DNA of 64,000 nt, taken from assembly GCF_014698335.1 (NCBI RefSeq), contig NZ_JACJSV010000009.1:25528-89527 (forward strand). Direction: 5' to 3'. The stretch comes from Microcystis viridis FACHB-1342 (GTDB lineage: Bacteria > Cyanobacteriota > Cyanobacteriia > Cyanobacteriales > Microcystaceae). This document shows positions 18,087 to 26,972 of the stretch, piece after piece (position 1 is the first letter of the stretch; each line of letters starts with the position of its first letter). A program made the translations under genes and the position numbers. Under the pieces are notes generated by a model. The model saw only the letters and a list, made by a program, of their open reading frames with translations, was not told the DNA's origin and searched no databases.

Positions 18087-19136
18087 CTAACTTCCCCCAT
18101 CGCTGATAATGCGTAAACGTACCGTTTTTTGCCCACCCTCATCCAGTTCTACTTCGATCACTTCACTGGTTAAACTTTCTAAACAGGTTAACATCGATCG
18201 CAGATGGGGATTACTTGCTCCTGTATCCACATAGAGGCGATCGGACAAACTACCCAAACGTTTCCAAGTAGTATAAAGTTTAGCCACAGCCTGCTCTAAT
18301 TGTGTGGCTTGTTTAACCAGATCCGCCGCCGTATTTAGACAATCGACGCGCAAAGCTTCTTCTAGAGCCATTTCAATATCTAAATTACCCCGTCGGAGAG
18401 TTTGTACTTGGGCCGCCGCGTCGAGATATTTGGCTAAACTGCGTGCTTCCGAGGTGATTAATTTTACCGTGTCCACATCGGGATTAGCGGCGATTTCTTG
18501 ACGGAGAGTGTCGATATGAGTATCGGGTAACTTTTCTAATTCTTTCACTAGGGGAGCGAGATGACGCGCCGGTAAACTGCCATCGCTGGCTTTTTCCTTC
18601 ACTTCATCGGGTAGTAAGTCTGAACTCATCGCCGTCCATTCATCGGCCAATTGTTTCACCTCCCGACGAGTAATTCTCTCCCCTTGTCGGGCCGCATCAC
18701 TGACTAATTTTTGAATTTCGGGGGCAGATTTGGCCGTTTCTACGAAGGCGCGTTTACTAAAATTATTGATACTATCGGGATCCAGTTGTCCTTCTGCTAG
18801 GAGAGTATCGGCACTATTAGCCAATTGAATCAGAGCATAAGCTTGACTTTTAGTGATTTCTCGCTGTTTTAACCAGTTTAAAAAGCCCGTACCGCGACTA
18901 TCACCGCCTTGCTTCTCCCGGTCGCGAATAGCTCGCAAAATTCGCCCCCGCCAGATTTCTGTTTGCAAATCAAAGCGATCGCAAACTTTCCAAAAAGAAT
19001 CCAGTTGCTGCTGAAAGTCATGATCTTGGATAGTTTCATCTTCGGGATCCGGCAGTTGAAAGTTAAACTCTAGAGGCGTTTCAAAGGCATCAATGATCGC
19101 GGAGGTGTCGGAGGAGAACGTCGCAGCATCAACCAT
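18087..19136 (-). CDS. Conserved-looking hypothetical protein, mainly helical
   Basis: 349 residues from ATG 19136 (MVDAATFSSDTSAI). An upstream TTG at 19187 would add 17 residues of poor quality, so the ATG is preferred. The protein is soluble and rich in Ala, Leu, Glu and Asp; the central part (KSQAYALIQLANSADTLL, then RITRREVKQLADEW) has a helix-turn-helix-like look, and the C-terminus is short beta strands (KTVRLRIIS). I do not recognise the family. The PP2C gene lies 125 bp upstream on the same strand, so a shared transcript is possible. Confidence 0.68.
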   Translation of the reverse strand: MVDAATFSSDTSAIIDAFETPLEFNFQLPDPEDETIQDHDFQQQLDSFWKVCDRFDLQTEIWRGRILRAIRDREKQGGDSRGTGFLNWLKQREITKSQAYALIQLANSADTLLAEGQLDPDSINNFSKRAFVETAKSAPEIQKLVSDAARQGERITRREVKQLADEWTAMSSDLLPDEVKEKASDGSLPARHLAPLVKELEKLPDTHIDTLRQEIAANPDVDTVKLITSEARSLAKYLDAAAQVQTLRRGNLDIEMALEEALRVDCLNTAADLVKQATQLEQAVAKLYTTWKRLGSLSDRLYVDTGASNPHLRSMLTCLESLTSEVIEVELDEGGQKTVRLRIISDGGS

Positions 19137-19234
19137 AGGATAGACTCGGCAGTTAATCAGGCATTTTATCTTAACTCGCTCAGGCAACCCCCGACAAGCC
19201 GATTAATCTTCAGGTAAAACCCCACACCCTGTTC

Positions 19235-19265
19235 CCACGAACAACTTTTTGCCGCAAACCCTAGT
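19235..19265 (-). repeat. Copy of the TTTGCGGCAAAAAGTT dispersed motif
   Basis: On the minus strand this reads AGGGTTTGCGGCAAAAAG followed by a G-rich run. The same head occurs at 21391, 54336 and 63145, each time next to GGGTGTGGGG-type sequence. Here it overlaps the last codons of the PP2C gene. Confidence 0.7.
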
Positions 19266-21264
19266 TAGGGGAAGCATTGGGGGGACTCGGACTGGTGACG
19301 GGTGCGGAAGGTGTCGTCCCGGTCGTGGGACTCGGACTGGTGACAGGTGCGGGAGGTGTCGTCCCGGTCGTGGGACTGGTGACGGGTGCGGGAGAAATCG
19401 ATGGATTGGGAGCGGGATGACGACCCAAGAATTGCCAAGCGATCGCAGCCAGCAAACCGAGAACACCGACGGCGATCGCCACCATCGGGGGTGAAACGCT
19501 AGTGAGCGCGGGGGGAAAAGTACGACTAGAAACCGAAGAAGATGCAGGGGAGGGAGTGGGTATTGCCGTCACCACTTCTTCTCCGGGGTCGGTGTCCCCG
19601 TTGTGATCAAAATCTTGGTCATTAAGATGGGGAATAATTCGTTCTTTGGCCTCAGCATAAATTAAAGGCCTGACAGTTTCAGCCGCAGGAACTACCCGAC
19701 AATAAACTAGGGCGATGGTGGAGTTATCGTGACCGTTTTTCTGGTTAGCTAGTTGTAATAAACTTTCCCCCACGGCCGTCACGGTTTTCTCTCCTCGCAA
19801 AAGAGGCAGAATTTCACTGTCCCAGTATTGTTCTACCCGATCATAATCACTTAAACCATCGGAACAGAGGAGAAAAACACAATCTTGATCAACAATCAAC
19901 CTCTGAACAGTGGGATGGAGATTAGTGGCGCTACTCATGCCCAAAGCTTGCACCAAGGCCCCCGCGTTGGGATACTGTATGGCATCACGATAGAGGAGAT
20001 AGCCTAATTTCACTTCCCTAGAAGCGAGATCATCATCTACCGTCACTTGATGACAACCCTGGGGGGTAATCCAATAGATACGGGAATCCCCCACATGGGC
20101 AACGTACATTTCCTGAGCATGGCCAAAGGCCATAACTAGAGTCGTACCCATGCGCCGGCGGTCTTGTCTTGACTCCTGATCGTTGCGTTGACTGATCAGA
20201 TCATTGGTGACACGAATCGCCTGTTCGAGGACAAGACTGTAACTATCGGGATAGACTTCCATATCAGTGGTGGGACTGGGATTAATTTCCCTAGGCAGGG
20301 TTTCGATCGCCAATTGAGAAGCGATTTCGCCCCCTTCCTGACCGCCGATGCCATCACAGACAATCGCCAGGGGATTTTGACCATTAGACAGGGTTATGGC
20401 CTGATTAGCTGGGGGATAACAGCCATCCTCGTTGTGTTCCCGCATCGGACCGGTATCGGTGCAGGTGAAAATCTCATAGCTGCGCTCTTGACCTGCACCG
20501 TAGTGCTGTAGGGCATAATCGAGAATAGCGATCAGGGATTCTGGGCGATCGAGATCACCGGATTCTAGTTCTTGGGTTAGGGATGCGAGAAAATCTTGAA
20601 TATTAGCGGCTGCCGTCGGGATCAGACTGGACCAGAAGGCCCCTAAATCTTTGAAATTGGGAGCGGCAGCCTCGTCTTTGCTTAATTCTAGCAATTGCAG
20701 CAGCTGATTATTCACTCTCGTCAGCGAAGGGTTAAGCAGACTAGAAACCACAGCTTTTTTCTGGAGGGGATGCCAGAGTTTGGCCATTTGCCATAACCAG
20801 TGAATTTGCCTTAAATCGGAAGCTTGCGACCAAACCTCGGCCAGAGTGGGCAATAGTTGTGGATAAATTAATTCTCCCGTTTCATCGAGGGGAATAGTGC
20901 CGTATTCTAACAGCCAGATGTCCATATTTAAGCGTTCGTCGGGACTGGGAATATAGCCATAGACTTGGGGAATATGGAGATGAAATGGTAACAATTTTAG
21001 GTAGAGGGAGAGCCAGCTAGGAGGTTCTTCCGGTGCTTGGGGTGCTTGAGCGGGTTTAGTATCAAGAACAATTTGTGGTTGTTTGACCAAATAACGATTA
21101 TCAATTAGCTCACCAACACGATAATAGGTTCTCACCCAATCACCCATCATCCATAAATAGCGCTTAACTAAAGGAGTACCGCATTTTTCACAGAATCTAT
21201 TAGTGAGAGCGTTCGAGGATAGACAAGTTAGGTTTTGACATTGGAGGGTTGTCAGGGAGTCCAT
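19261..21264 (-). CDS. PP2C-family Ser/Thr phosphatase with zinc ribbon and membrane anchor
   Basis: 667 residues. The N-terminus has a four-Cys zinc ribbon (CQNLTC ... FCEKCGTPL, residues 9-33), followed by a region of about 200 residues without clear motifs. The PPM domain then shows TGPMREHNEDG, IVCDGIGGQEGG, VAHVGDSRIYWI, LLCSDGLSDY and GHDNSTIALV, so all metal-binding Asp residues are kept. A single membrane helix (about residues 600-617) and a Pro/Ser/Thr repeat tail follow. PP2C enzymes reverse Ser/Thr kinase signalling; the anchor would place this one at a membrane with its catalytic domain in the cytosol (inference). The tail's repeats are tandem at DNA level. Confidence 0.9.
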   Translation of the reverse strand: MDSLTTLQCQNLTCLSSNALTNRFCEKCGTPLVKRYLWMMGDWVRTYYRVGELIDNRYLVKQPQIVLDTKPAQAPQAPEEPPSWLSLYLKLLPFHLHIPQVYGYIPSPDERLNMDIWLLEYGTIPLDETGELIYPQLLPTLAEVWSQASDLRQIHWLWQMAKLWHPLQKKAVVSSLLNPSLTRVNNQLLQLLELSKDEAAAPNFKDLGAFWSSLIPTAAANIQDFLASLTQELESGDLDRPESLIAILDYALQHYGAGQERSYEIFTCTDTGPMREHNEDGCYPPANQAITLSNGQNPLAIVCDGIGGQEGGEIASQLAIETLPREINPSPTTDMEVYPDSYSLVLEQAIRVTNDLISQRNDQESRQDRRRMGTTLVMAFGHAQEMYVAHVGDSRIYWITPQGCHQVTVDDDLASREVKLGYLLYRDAIQYPNAGALVQALGMSSATNLHPTVQRLIVDQDCVFLLCSDGLSDYDRVEQYWDSEILPLLRGEKTVTAVGESLLQLANQKNGHDNSTIALVYCRVVPAAETVRPLIYAEAKERIIPHLNDQDFDHNGDTDPGEEVVTAIPTPSPASSSVSSRTFPPALTSVSPPMVAIAVGVLGLLAAIAWQFLGRHPAPNPSISPAPVTSPTTGTTPPAPVTSPSPTTGTTPSAPVTSPSPPNASPN
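19275..19400 (-). repeat. Tandem repeat coding the Pro/Thr/Ser tail of the PP2C protein
   Basis: Two and a half near-identical units of about 45-50 bp (GGTGTCGTCCCGGTCGTGGG and so on, plus strand) encode the repeated APVTSP-PTTGTTP tail. The local GC content is well above the surroundings. Copy number is likely to vary between strains. Confidence 0.75.
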
Positions 21265-21389
21265 GAAAACTGCTTACTCCTAAAGCGCGATTAGTATAGG
21301 TTACTAAAATAGCGTGTTTTTACCACGTTGACTGCCAGTGTATTGCAGTGTTTCCCAAATTTTAACCTTTGTCGCTTGATCGACAATAA

Positions 21390-21445
21390 TTAGGGTTTGC
21401 GGCAAAAAGTTTTTCCTAGGGCCAGGGTGTGGGGTGTGGGGTGTG
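21390..21445 (+). repeat. TTTGCGGCAAAAAGTT motif with GTGTGGG run
   Basis: TAGGGTTTGCGGCAAAAAG is followed by GGGTGTGGGGTGTGGGGTG. It matches the heads of the longer repeats at 54335 and 63143 and the inverted copy at 19235, placing related ends on both sides of the PP2C gene. Confidence 0.75.
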
Positions 21446-21520
21446 GGGAGAATAAATAAAATAATCTCCTGTCTCCTGTCTCCTGAATCCTGTCTCCTGA
21501 CGACCAGCTCCTAAAAGTTT

Positions 21521-21976
21521 CTAAATATTTTTCCACATCAGCAAAGAGCGAGTTTGAAAGCCGAGATTTTGGTAGAGATTGAGAGCATTGTCGTTATTGA
21601 TGAAGACCTGTAAACCGATGCGGGTTTGTCCGCGACTTTTTGCCCAATCCTTAGCTCGATCGATTAGTGCGCTGGCGATACCTTGGCGACGATGCTGGGG
21701 ATCGACGTAAATTAGGAAAATATGACCATAGCGATCGCCTGTCACCTGATCGACGGCGCTCCCCATCCAGAGACAAGCGATCGCCGTTTGTTGTCCTTCG
21801 ACGATCCACAGAGGAGTATCAAGGCAAAAAAACTGTCTGACTGTATCAGCTAGATGGGAGAGGTTTTTTTGTTCGGGAAAAAATTCTTGATAGCTGCGGG
21901 TGAGAAAATTAATGAGTAGATAGCGATCGCCCATTTTGCCCAGTCGCAGCCGATAATCTTCGGGAAGGTTAGCCAT
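21521..21976 (-). CDS. GNAT-family N-acetyltransferase
   Basis: 151 residues with the GNAT core: IFLIYVDPQHRRQGIASALI (strand 4 and the Q/R-x-x-G-x-G/A acetyl-CoA loop, about 87-106), then GLQVFINNDNALNLYQNLGF, the usual motif B. It resembles RimI-like acetyltransferases that modify protein N-termini or small amines; the substrate is unknown. Its ATG overlaps the end of a small membrane protein gene by 8 bp (ATGGCTAA), implying coupled translation. Confidence 0.85.
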   Translation of the reverse strand: MANLPEDYRLRLGKMGDRYLLINFLTRSYQEFFPEQKNLSHLADTVRQFFCLDTPLWIVEGQQTAIACLWMGSAVDQVTGDRYGHIFLIYVDPQHRRQGIASALIDRAKDWAKSRGQTRIGLQVFINNDNALNLYQNLGFQTRSLLMWKNI

Positions 21977-22133
21977 GCCAAGGATAAGAGAAAATTATGC
22001 CCAGGGATGGCTCGATCGGAGCGGGTGCCGCTAAATCTGCCGGCAAAAAAATCCGGATGCCAGTGGCAACCAGAGCCACTAAAAACACTAAGATAGTCAG
22101 GAGCGGGGCGATATATTGTCGGAAAAAAGCCAT
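21969..22133 (-). CDS. Small single-pass membrane protein upstream of GNAT
   Basis: 54 residues: MAFFRQY, then a clear membrane helix (about 8-30, IAPLLTILVFLVALVATGI) and a Pro/Ala-rich tail. Its stop overlaps the acetyltransferase start by 8 bp. No family is recognised. Codon pattern, the coupled arrangement and the clean helix support a real gene; an acylated or inner-membrane peptide is possible. Confidence 0.65.
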   Translation of the reverse strand: MAFFRQYIAPLLTILVFLVALVATGIRIFLPADLAAPAPIEPSLGIIFSYPWHG

Positions 22134-22213
22134 AATTATTTGATCTCTAAATTGCTGTTCCTTCTATTTTAGGGATTGCCAGTTAGGATATCAGCAATTA
22201 AAAAAAATTCGCC

Positions 22214-22244
22214 CAAAAAAAAGTGATCGGCATACCGATCACTA
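22214..22244 (-). terminator. Rho-independent terminator
   Basis: On the minus strand AGTGATCGG-(4 nt)-CCGATCACT is followed by eight T. The 9-bp perfect stem sits 40 bp past the stop of the 53-residue gene at 22284, which it most likely ends. Confidence 0.85.
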
Positions 22245-22283
22245 CATACCGACAACTAGACTATGACTAAACACCGATTAAAT

Positions 22284-22445
22284 CTAACGAAGGTGCAAAT
22301 AGGCCGCCTCTGCTTCTAATTGACGCACTAAAGCTTCATTTCCCTGCGCTCTAGCTACTTCCAGTCGGTGTTGCAAATTTCTGCGGAGTGTTTCTCTATG
22401 AGCGACGGTGGCCTGTGTTAGGACTTGCTGACGATTTTTGTTCAT
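22284..22445 (-). CDS. Small helical Arg/Gln-rich protein
   Basis: 53 residues: MNKNRQQVLTQATVAHRE ... ARAQGNEALVRQLEAEAA. It is predicted to be entirely helical and very rich in Arg, Gln, Ala and Glu, with no Cys. A good terminator follows at 22214-22244, which supports a real transcript. I do not know a named family. Confidence 0.62.
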   Translation of the reverse strand: MNKNRQQVLTQATVAHRETLRRNLQHRLEVARAQGNEALVRQLEAEAAYLHLR

Positions 22446-22579
22446 GATGGACAGACTTTTGAGCGACTTAACTTACCTTATATCTAAATCATAACATTCT
22501 CCTTGGTAAAATGTATCTTTAGCTACTGAATTTCCCATTAAGATTTATTAACGCTGTTGGCCAACCTAGGGACAAGTCG

Positions 22580-23377
22580 ATGAAGGAACAGGCACTAATA
22601 ACCCTTACTAGCGATTTTGGACTACAGGACGGTTATGTGGGCATTATCAAGGGAGTAATCGCAGGAATTGCCCCCCATGCTCGCACGATCGATCTGAATC
22701 ATCAAATTTCGCCCCAAGACCTCTACGCTGGTCGTTTTATCCTCCTGAATGCCTATCAATATTTTCCCCAAGGCACTATTCATCTGGCAGTTATAGATCC
22801 GGGGGTGGGAAGCAAAAGACGCGGGGTAGGGATTCGTTTTGCTGGTGGTTATTTAGTCGGGCCAGATAATGGTTTATTTAGTGGCATTTTAAGCCAATCT
22901 CCCGCTATATCTGCCGTTAATCTCAATAATTCTTCCTATTGGCGCACCCCTAACCCTAGCACTACTTTTCACGGTCGTGATATTTTTGCTGCTGTGGCCG
23001 CTTATTTGGCCCAGGGAGTACCCCTAGAAATATTAGGTGAGATTATTGATCCCGATAGCTTGCAACAGTTAGCGATCGCTGTTCCGCAAATCGAGGAAGA
23101 TAAAATGAGGGGACAAATCCAATATATTGACATTTTCGGCAATTTAATCAGTAATATTCCCGATTATCTCCTAGAAGGAAAAAATTGGTCAGTGCAGTTG
23201 GGTCCAAAAATTATCCCCACAAAAAACACCTACAGTGATGTTCCTTCGGGGGAAATAGTCGCTTTTATCGGTAGTCACGGGGGGTTAGAAATTGCCGTCA
23301 ATAGTGGCAGCGCCCAAAAGCAATTACACTTAAATATTGGCGATGCGATCGAGGTTACAATAGATAGGAGTCAGTGA
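22580..23377 (+). CDS. SAM hydroxide adenosyltransferase (DUF62 family)
   Basis: 265 residues. TLTSDFGLQDGYVGIIKGVI (residues 7-26) starts the family, followed by VIDPGVGSKRRGV, VGPDNGLFSG and FHGRDIFAAVAAYLA; these include the Asp, Arg and His that set the substrate and hydroxide. The C-terminal barrel runs to the end. Family members hydrolyse S-adenosylmethionine to adenosine and methionine; related halogenases differ in the halide pocket. It is monocistronic, its stop close to a GATAACT repeat. Confidence 0.88.
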   Translation: MKEQALITLTSDFGLQDGYVGIIKGVIAGIAPHARTIDLNHQISPQDLYAGRFILLNAYQYFPQGTIHLAVIDPGVGSKRRGVGIRFAGGYLVGPDNGLFSGILSQSPAISAVNLNNSSYWRTPNPSTTFHGRDIFAAVAAYLAQGVPLEILGEIIDPDSLQQLAIAVPQIEEDKMRGQIQYIDIFGNLISNIPDYLLEGKNWSVQLGPKIIPTKNTYSDVPSGEIVAFIGSHGGLEIAVNSGSAQKQLHLNIGDAIEVTIDRSQ

Positions 23378-23416
23378 TCAAAACTGATAACTGACAACTG
23401 ATAACTGATAACTGAT
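23376..23416 (+). repeat. GATAACT-type microsatellite
   Basis: Several ACTGATAACT-like units lie between two converging genes. This is a shorter and slightly degenerate copy of the array at 16271. Confidence 0.8.
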
Positions 23417-23424
23417 ATAGCCTT

Positions 23425-24273
23425 TTAATCAATTTTCATACTAATATCTAACCAAGTAGAACGGGTAACTGGGGCGCTAGTGGAAATATAATCTACTCCT
23501 GTTTCGGCCACGTTGCGAATGCGATCGAGGGTAATATTTCCCGATGCTTCTATTTTGGTTTTACTATTAAAATTGCGGATCATCTCCACAGCAGTTTGCA
23601 TCATCTCTAAATCCATATTATCTAACATAATGATCTCTACCTGCTGCTGCAGAGCTTGATTCACTTCTTCTAATTGACTGGTTTCCACCTCAATTGTGAG
23701 AGGATAGGGCATATTTTGCCGTACACGAAGCACTGCTTCCTCGATGCTGCCGGCTGCTTGAATATGATTATCTTTAATCATAATTGCATCATCTAACCCC
23801 AAACGATGGTTAATAGCGCCACCGATACCGGAGGCATATTTTTCTAAAATTCGCAATCCGGGGGTAGTTTTGCGAGTATCCACCAATCTTGTCGATAAAT
23901 CGGCAATTTTCTCCACATATTTGCGAGTTTCACTAGCAATCCCACTCAAGCGCATGGCAAGATTTAAAGCGACTCTTTCCCCGATTAACAGCGCATCGAA
24001 GGAACCCTCTATCTCGGCAATAACTTTAGATTTGGGGCAGAATTCCCCCTCGGCAACGGTGGGGGTAAAGTGAATAGTGGGGTTAAGTAGTTGAAAAACT
24101 CTTTCAGCTACGGGTAAACCGGCAATAACTCCCGCTTCCTTGGCAATCCAAGTGGCTTGACCGATTTTAGCATGACCGAAGAAAATTGCTTGGGTGGTGC
24201 GATCGCCTCTACCGAGATCTTCTCGTAACCAGTTTTCTAACAAGGGATCAAGAACTAATAGGGGCGGTAACAT
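23425..24273 (-). CDS. nadC: Nicotinate-nucleotide pyrophosphorylase (carboxylating)
   Basis: 282 residues. DTRKTTPGLRILEKYA (about 133-148) and GGAINHRLGLDDAIMIKDNHI (about 150-170) are the quinolinate- and PRPP-binding motifs; EVETSQLEEV and IMLDNM give the remaining acidic residues. NadC turns quinolinate and PRPP into nicotinate mononucleotide, the last committed step of de novo NAD synthesis in the cytoplasm. Length and motifs fit the family, and ATG 24273 agrees with the usual N-terminus. No nadA or nadB is adjacent. Confidence 0.93.
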   Translation of the reverse strand: MLPPLLVLDPLLENWLREDLGRGDRTTQAIFFGHAKIGQATWIAKEAGVIAGLPVAERVFQLLNPTIHFTPTVAEGEFCPKSKVIAEIEGSFDALLIGERVALNLAMRLSGIASETRKYVEKIADLSTRLVDTRKTTPGLRILEKYASGIGGAINHRLGLDDAIMIKDNHIQAAGSIEEAVLRVRQNMPYPLTIEVETSQLEEVNQALQQQVEIIMLDNMDLEMMQTAVEMIRNFNSKTKIEASGNITLDRIRNVAETGVDYISTSAPVTRSTWLDISMKID

Positions 24274-24344
24274 AGAATTTATCGAAACAATCGGGACGTA
24301 TTTATTTTAATTCTAGGAAGGTTTGACCTGTTTGTAAACTTTCT

Positions 24345-24911
24345 TTAATCGAAACTTATCCCTTCATAGATTAACTCGATCGCACAGTGAAAATCGAGAC
24401 TAGATAGAATAATTTCTTCCCCTTGACTATAAGCGCAGTAAAACCAAATTTTATCTTCACCGCGACGATAAACCTCAACACTGATCGATTCAGGATCGAC
24501 TAAAACGTATTCTTGTAAACTAGGAATCTGACGATAATATTGTAACTTTTTAGTGCGATCATAGTTTCCTGTGCTGGGGGAAAGCACTTCAATAATCACT
24601 TGTGGATGTTGAATAAAATTACGAGATTCTCTATCCCTAAAATCGCAACTAATCACCAAATCGGGATAAAAATAACGACTATTATTAGCTTGTACTTTCG
24701 CATCAGATACATTGACTCGACAGCCTCGCGGACGGAGATGAAGTCTTAAAGCAGTGTAAAAATTCAAGGTAATATCATTATGGGGCAGACTACCCCCAGT
24801 CATGGCGATAATTTCCCCATCAATGTATTCATGGCGCAATTCCTGTGTAGCTTCCCATTCTAGATACTCTTCCGGGGTCATTCTTTCTGGGTATTGAGGT
24901 TGAGCGATCAT
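24345..24911 (-). CDS. Uma2-family (DUF820) PD-(D/E)XK protein
   Basis: 188 residues, starting MIAQPQYPERMTPEEYLEWE, typical of cyanobacterial Uma2 proteins. RYFYPDLVISCD supplies the active-site Asp, QVIIEVLSPST the Glu, and DRTKKLQYY the Lys before VLVDPESISVEVYRR. All expected active-site residues are present. Substrate and role are unknown. It is the second of three such genes in the window. Confidence 0.88.
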   Translation of the reverse strand: MIAQPQYPERMTPEEYLEWEATQELRHEYIDGEIIAMTGGSLPHNDITLNFYTALRLHLRPRGCRVNVSDAKVQANNSRYFYPDLVISCDFRDRESRNFIQHPQVIIEVLSPSTGNYDRTKKLQYYRQIPSLQEYVLVDPESISVEVYRRGEDKIWFYCAYSQGEEIILSSLDFHCAIELIYEGISFD

Positions 24912-25072
24912 TTTTCTTTTTCCTTGTCAACTAACTAAATTAATATCCCATTTCCTTTTTATGTTATACCATTTTCTCAGCCGAAGATTGAAGAATAGTC
25001 ATAATTAAGCGGCGACTGATTACCCTAATGATAAGATAGAGAGAGAAAGCATTATTATCGCGAGTCCCTAAG

Positions 25073-25540
25073 ATGACGAAAACAGTTGCCGATATCATGA
25101 CTCCCAATCCCATCACCGTCACCGCTAACACTTCTCTGTCTGAAGCAGTGAAGATTTTGGCCGAAAAGCGGTTTAGTGGTTTACCCGTGGTGGATGACAA
25201 TATACGACTGATTGGGGTTATCTCCGAAACTGACCTTATGTGGCAGGAAACGGGAGTAGAAGCTCCTCCTTACATTATGCTCCTCGATAGCGTCATCTAT
25301 CTACAAAATCCTAGCCGTCACGAGAAATTACTCCATAAAGCTCTCGGTCAAACCGTGGGGGAAGTAATGACCGATAAACCTATTAGTATCACGGCTGATC
25401 GCCCTTTGAAAGAAGCGGCCTCGTTAATGTATGATCGTCATGTGCGTCGTTTACCGGTGATTGAGGAAGAAACCCACAAAGTAATTGGTATTGTCACTCG
25501 CGGCGATATCATTCGCGATATGGCAAAATCGGAAGCATAA
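25073..25540 (+). CDS. Tandem CBS-domain protein
   Basis: 155 residues made of two CBS domains: VADIMTPNPITVTANTSLS (residues 5-23) through GVISETDLMW, and VGEVMTDKPISITADRPLK through GIVTRGDIIRDM. Such pairs form a Bateman module that binds AMP, ATP or similar ligands. In cyanobacteria stand-alone pairs have been linked to thioredoxin and energy-state control, but the target here is unknown. It starts at ATG 25073. Confidence 0.88.
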   Translation: MTKTVADIMTPNPITVTANTSLSEAVKILAEKRFSGLPVVDDNIRLIGVISETDLMWQETGVEAPPYIMLLDSVIYLQNPSRHEKLLHKALGQTVGEVMTDKPISITADRPLKEAASLMYDRHVRRLPVIEEETHKVIGIVTRGDIIRDMAKSEA

Positions 25541-25582
25541 TGGCTTTTCTAGGGCAACAATTAACTAAAAAGTCTTGAACAA

Positions 25583-25834
25583 ATGAATCAATCTCAGGAA
25601 ACGGTTACTTATTCCCTAGAAACTATCTTGATGCGGATTGAGGGAAAAATCGATTCGTTACAAAAAGATATGAGGGATTTAAAGGTAGGACAAGCGGTGT
25701 TAACGGGAAAAGTTGAGGGAATAGAAAATCGACTAAACTCATTAGAAGGAAACCAAAAATATCAGGTTTGGACATTAATTGTCCTCTTAGCCGGGGTAAT
25801 TGTGAAAAATTTTTTTCCCTCGATCCTCCCTTAA
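25583..25834 (+). CDS. Small coiled-coil protein with C-terminal membrane helix
   Basis: 83 residues. Residues 10-58 form a heptad-type coiled coil (ILMRIEGKIDSLQKDMRDL ... VEGIENRLNSLEG) and the last 22 a hydrophobic helix (WTLIVLLAGVIVKNFFP). This layout is common among small cyanobacterial proteins that oligomerise at a membrane; no function is known. It lies 42 bp after the CBS gene on the same strand. Confidence 0.68.
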   Translation: MNQSQETVTYSLETILMRIEGKIDSLQKDMRDLKVGQAVLTGKVEGIENRLNSLEGNQKYQVWTLIVLLAGVIVKNFFPSILP

Positions 25835-25925
25835 TCCCCCCTTAATAAGGGGAGCTTCTGATAATTTTTAACGCCTACCTACTTAAATTCTTATTTCCCT
25901 GGCAATTTCTCTAAAAACTATCAGG

Positions 25926-26972
25926 ATGAAGCGCCGTCAATTTCTCACTACTACTGCCCTAACTGCTCTTAGTTTTTCCCTAATTCCTAGAAAAGTTGTT
26001 AGTAATAATTTTCCTCTAATTAAACCGCCACATCTACAACCGGGGGATGGAGTGGGTATTATTAGTCCGGCGGGGGCAACTTTTAAAGAAGATGACTTGA
26101 ATATAGTCATTGAGGCTGTTAAAGCTTTAAAATTAGTCCCAAAAGTTGGTCAACACGCTTTAAATCGTTATGGTTATTTAGCTGGTAAAGATAGGGAGCG
26201 AGCATCGGATATAAATCGATTTTTTGCTGATGATAATATTGCCTTAATTTTACCAATTCGCGGCGGTTGGGGCAGCGCTCGTTTATTACCTTATCTCGAC
26301 TACGATTTAATTCGTCGTCATCCGAAAATCATCTGTGGTTTTAGTGATATAACTTCCTTATTATTGGCTATTTATGCCAAAACTGGTTTAGTTACTTTCC
26401 ATGCTCCCAATGGCTTTTCTAGTTGGCGCACTGCTCAAACTGAAAGCTTTCGACAAGTTTTATTTTCTGGGGAAAAGTTAACTTTTAGAAATCTTCCCGA
26501 TCCCGATGATGCTAATCGTTTAATGCAGGTAAAAAACCGCATTCAAACTATTACTAAAGGTCAAGCAAAAGGTCAATTAATCGGTGGTAATTTAACCACT
26601 TTAGCCTCAATAGTTGGCTCTCCCTATCTACCAGATTTTACCGGAGCTATCCTATTTTTGGAAGATATTGGTGAAGATGTTTATGAAATTGATCGACTGT
26701 TAAATCAATTAAAATTAGCGGGAATTTTCGATAATTTAGCTGGATTTATCTTCGGTCAATGTAGCAATTGTAGTGCCAATAGTGAGTATGGTTCCTTAAC
26801 TTTAGAAGAAGTAATCAGAGAATATATCCAACCCTTAAAAATTCCCGCTTGTCTAGGATTAACTATCGGACATTTAGAAATTATTGAAACTATTCCCATC
26901 GGTATTGCAGTAGAATTTGATGCTAATCGGGGAACAATCACTATGTTAGAATCGGCGGTTAGTAAACCCTAA
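25926..26972 (+). CDS. Peptidase S66 LD-carboxypeptidase
   Basis: 348 residues with a Tat-like N-terminus (MKRRQFLTTTALTALSFSLI). The S66 fold follows: PHLQPGDGVGIISPAG, then IRGGWGSARLLPYLDYDLI, whose Gly-Trp-Gly-Ser contains the catalytic Ser, and C-terminal GIFDNLAGFIFGQ and LTIGHLE, which supply the Glu and His of the Ser-Glu-His triad. S66 enzymes remove the terminal D-Ala from the LD-linkage of murein tetrapeptides, or act on related peptides. The export signal places it in the periplasm. Confidence 0.88.
   Translation: MKRRQFLTTTALTALSFSLIPRKVVSNNFPLIKPPHLQPGDGVGIISPAGATFKEDDLNIVIEAVKALKLVPKVGQHALNRYGYLAGKDRERASDINRFFADDNIALILPIRGGWGSARLLPYLDYDLIRRHPKIICGFSDITSLLLAIYAKTGLVTFHAPNGFSSWRTAQTESFRQVLFSGEKLTFRNLPDPDDANRLMQVKNRIQTITKGQAKGQLIGGNLTTLASIVGSPYLPDFTGAILFLEDIGEDVYEIDRLLNQLKLAGIFDNLAGFIFGQCSNCSANSEYGSLTLEEVIREYIQPLKIPACLGLTIGHLEIIETIPIGIAVEFDANRGTITMLESAVSKP

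Noticed and set aside
19203..19494. Open frames on both strands through the GC-rich repeat
   Set aside because: They arise from the tandem repeat coding the PP2C tail and have no independent support.
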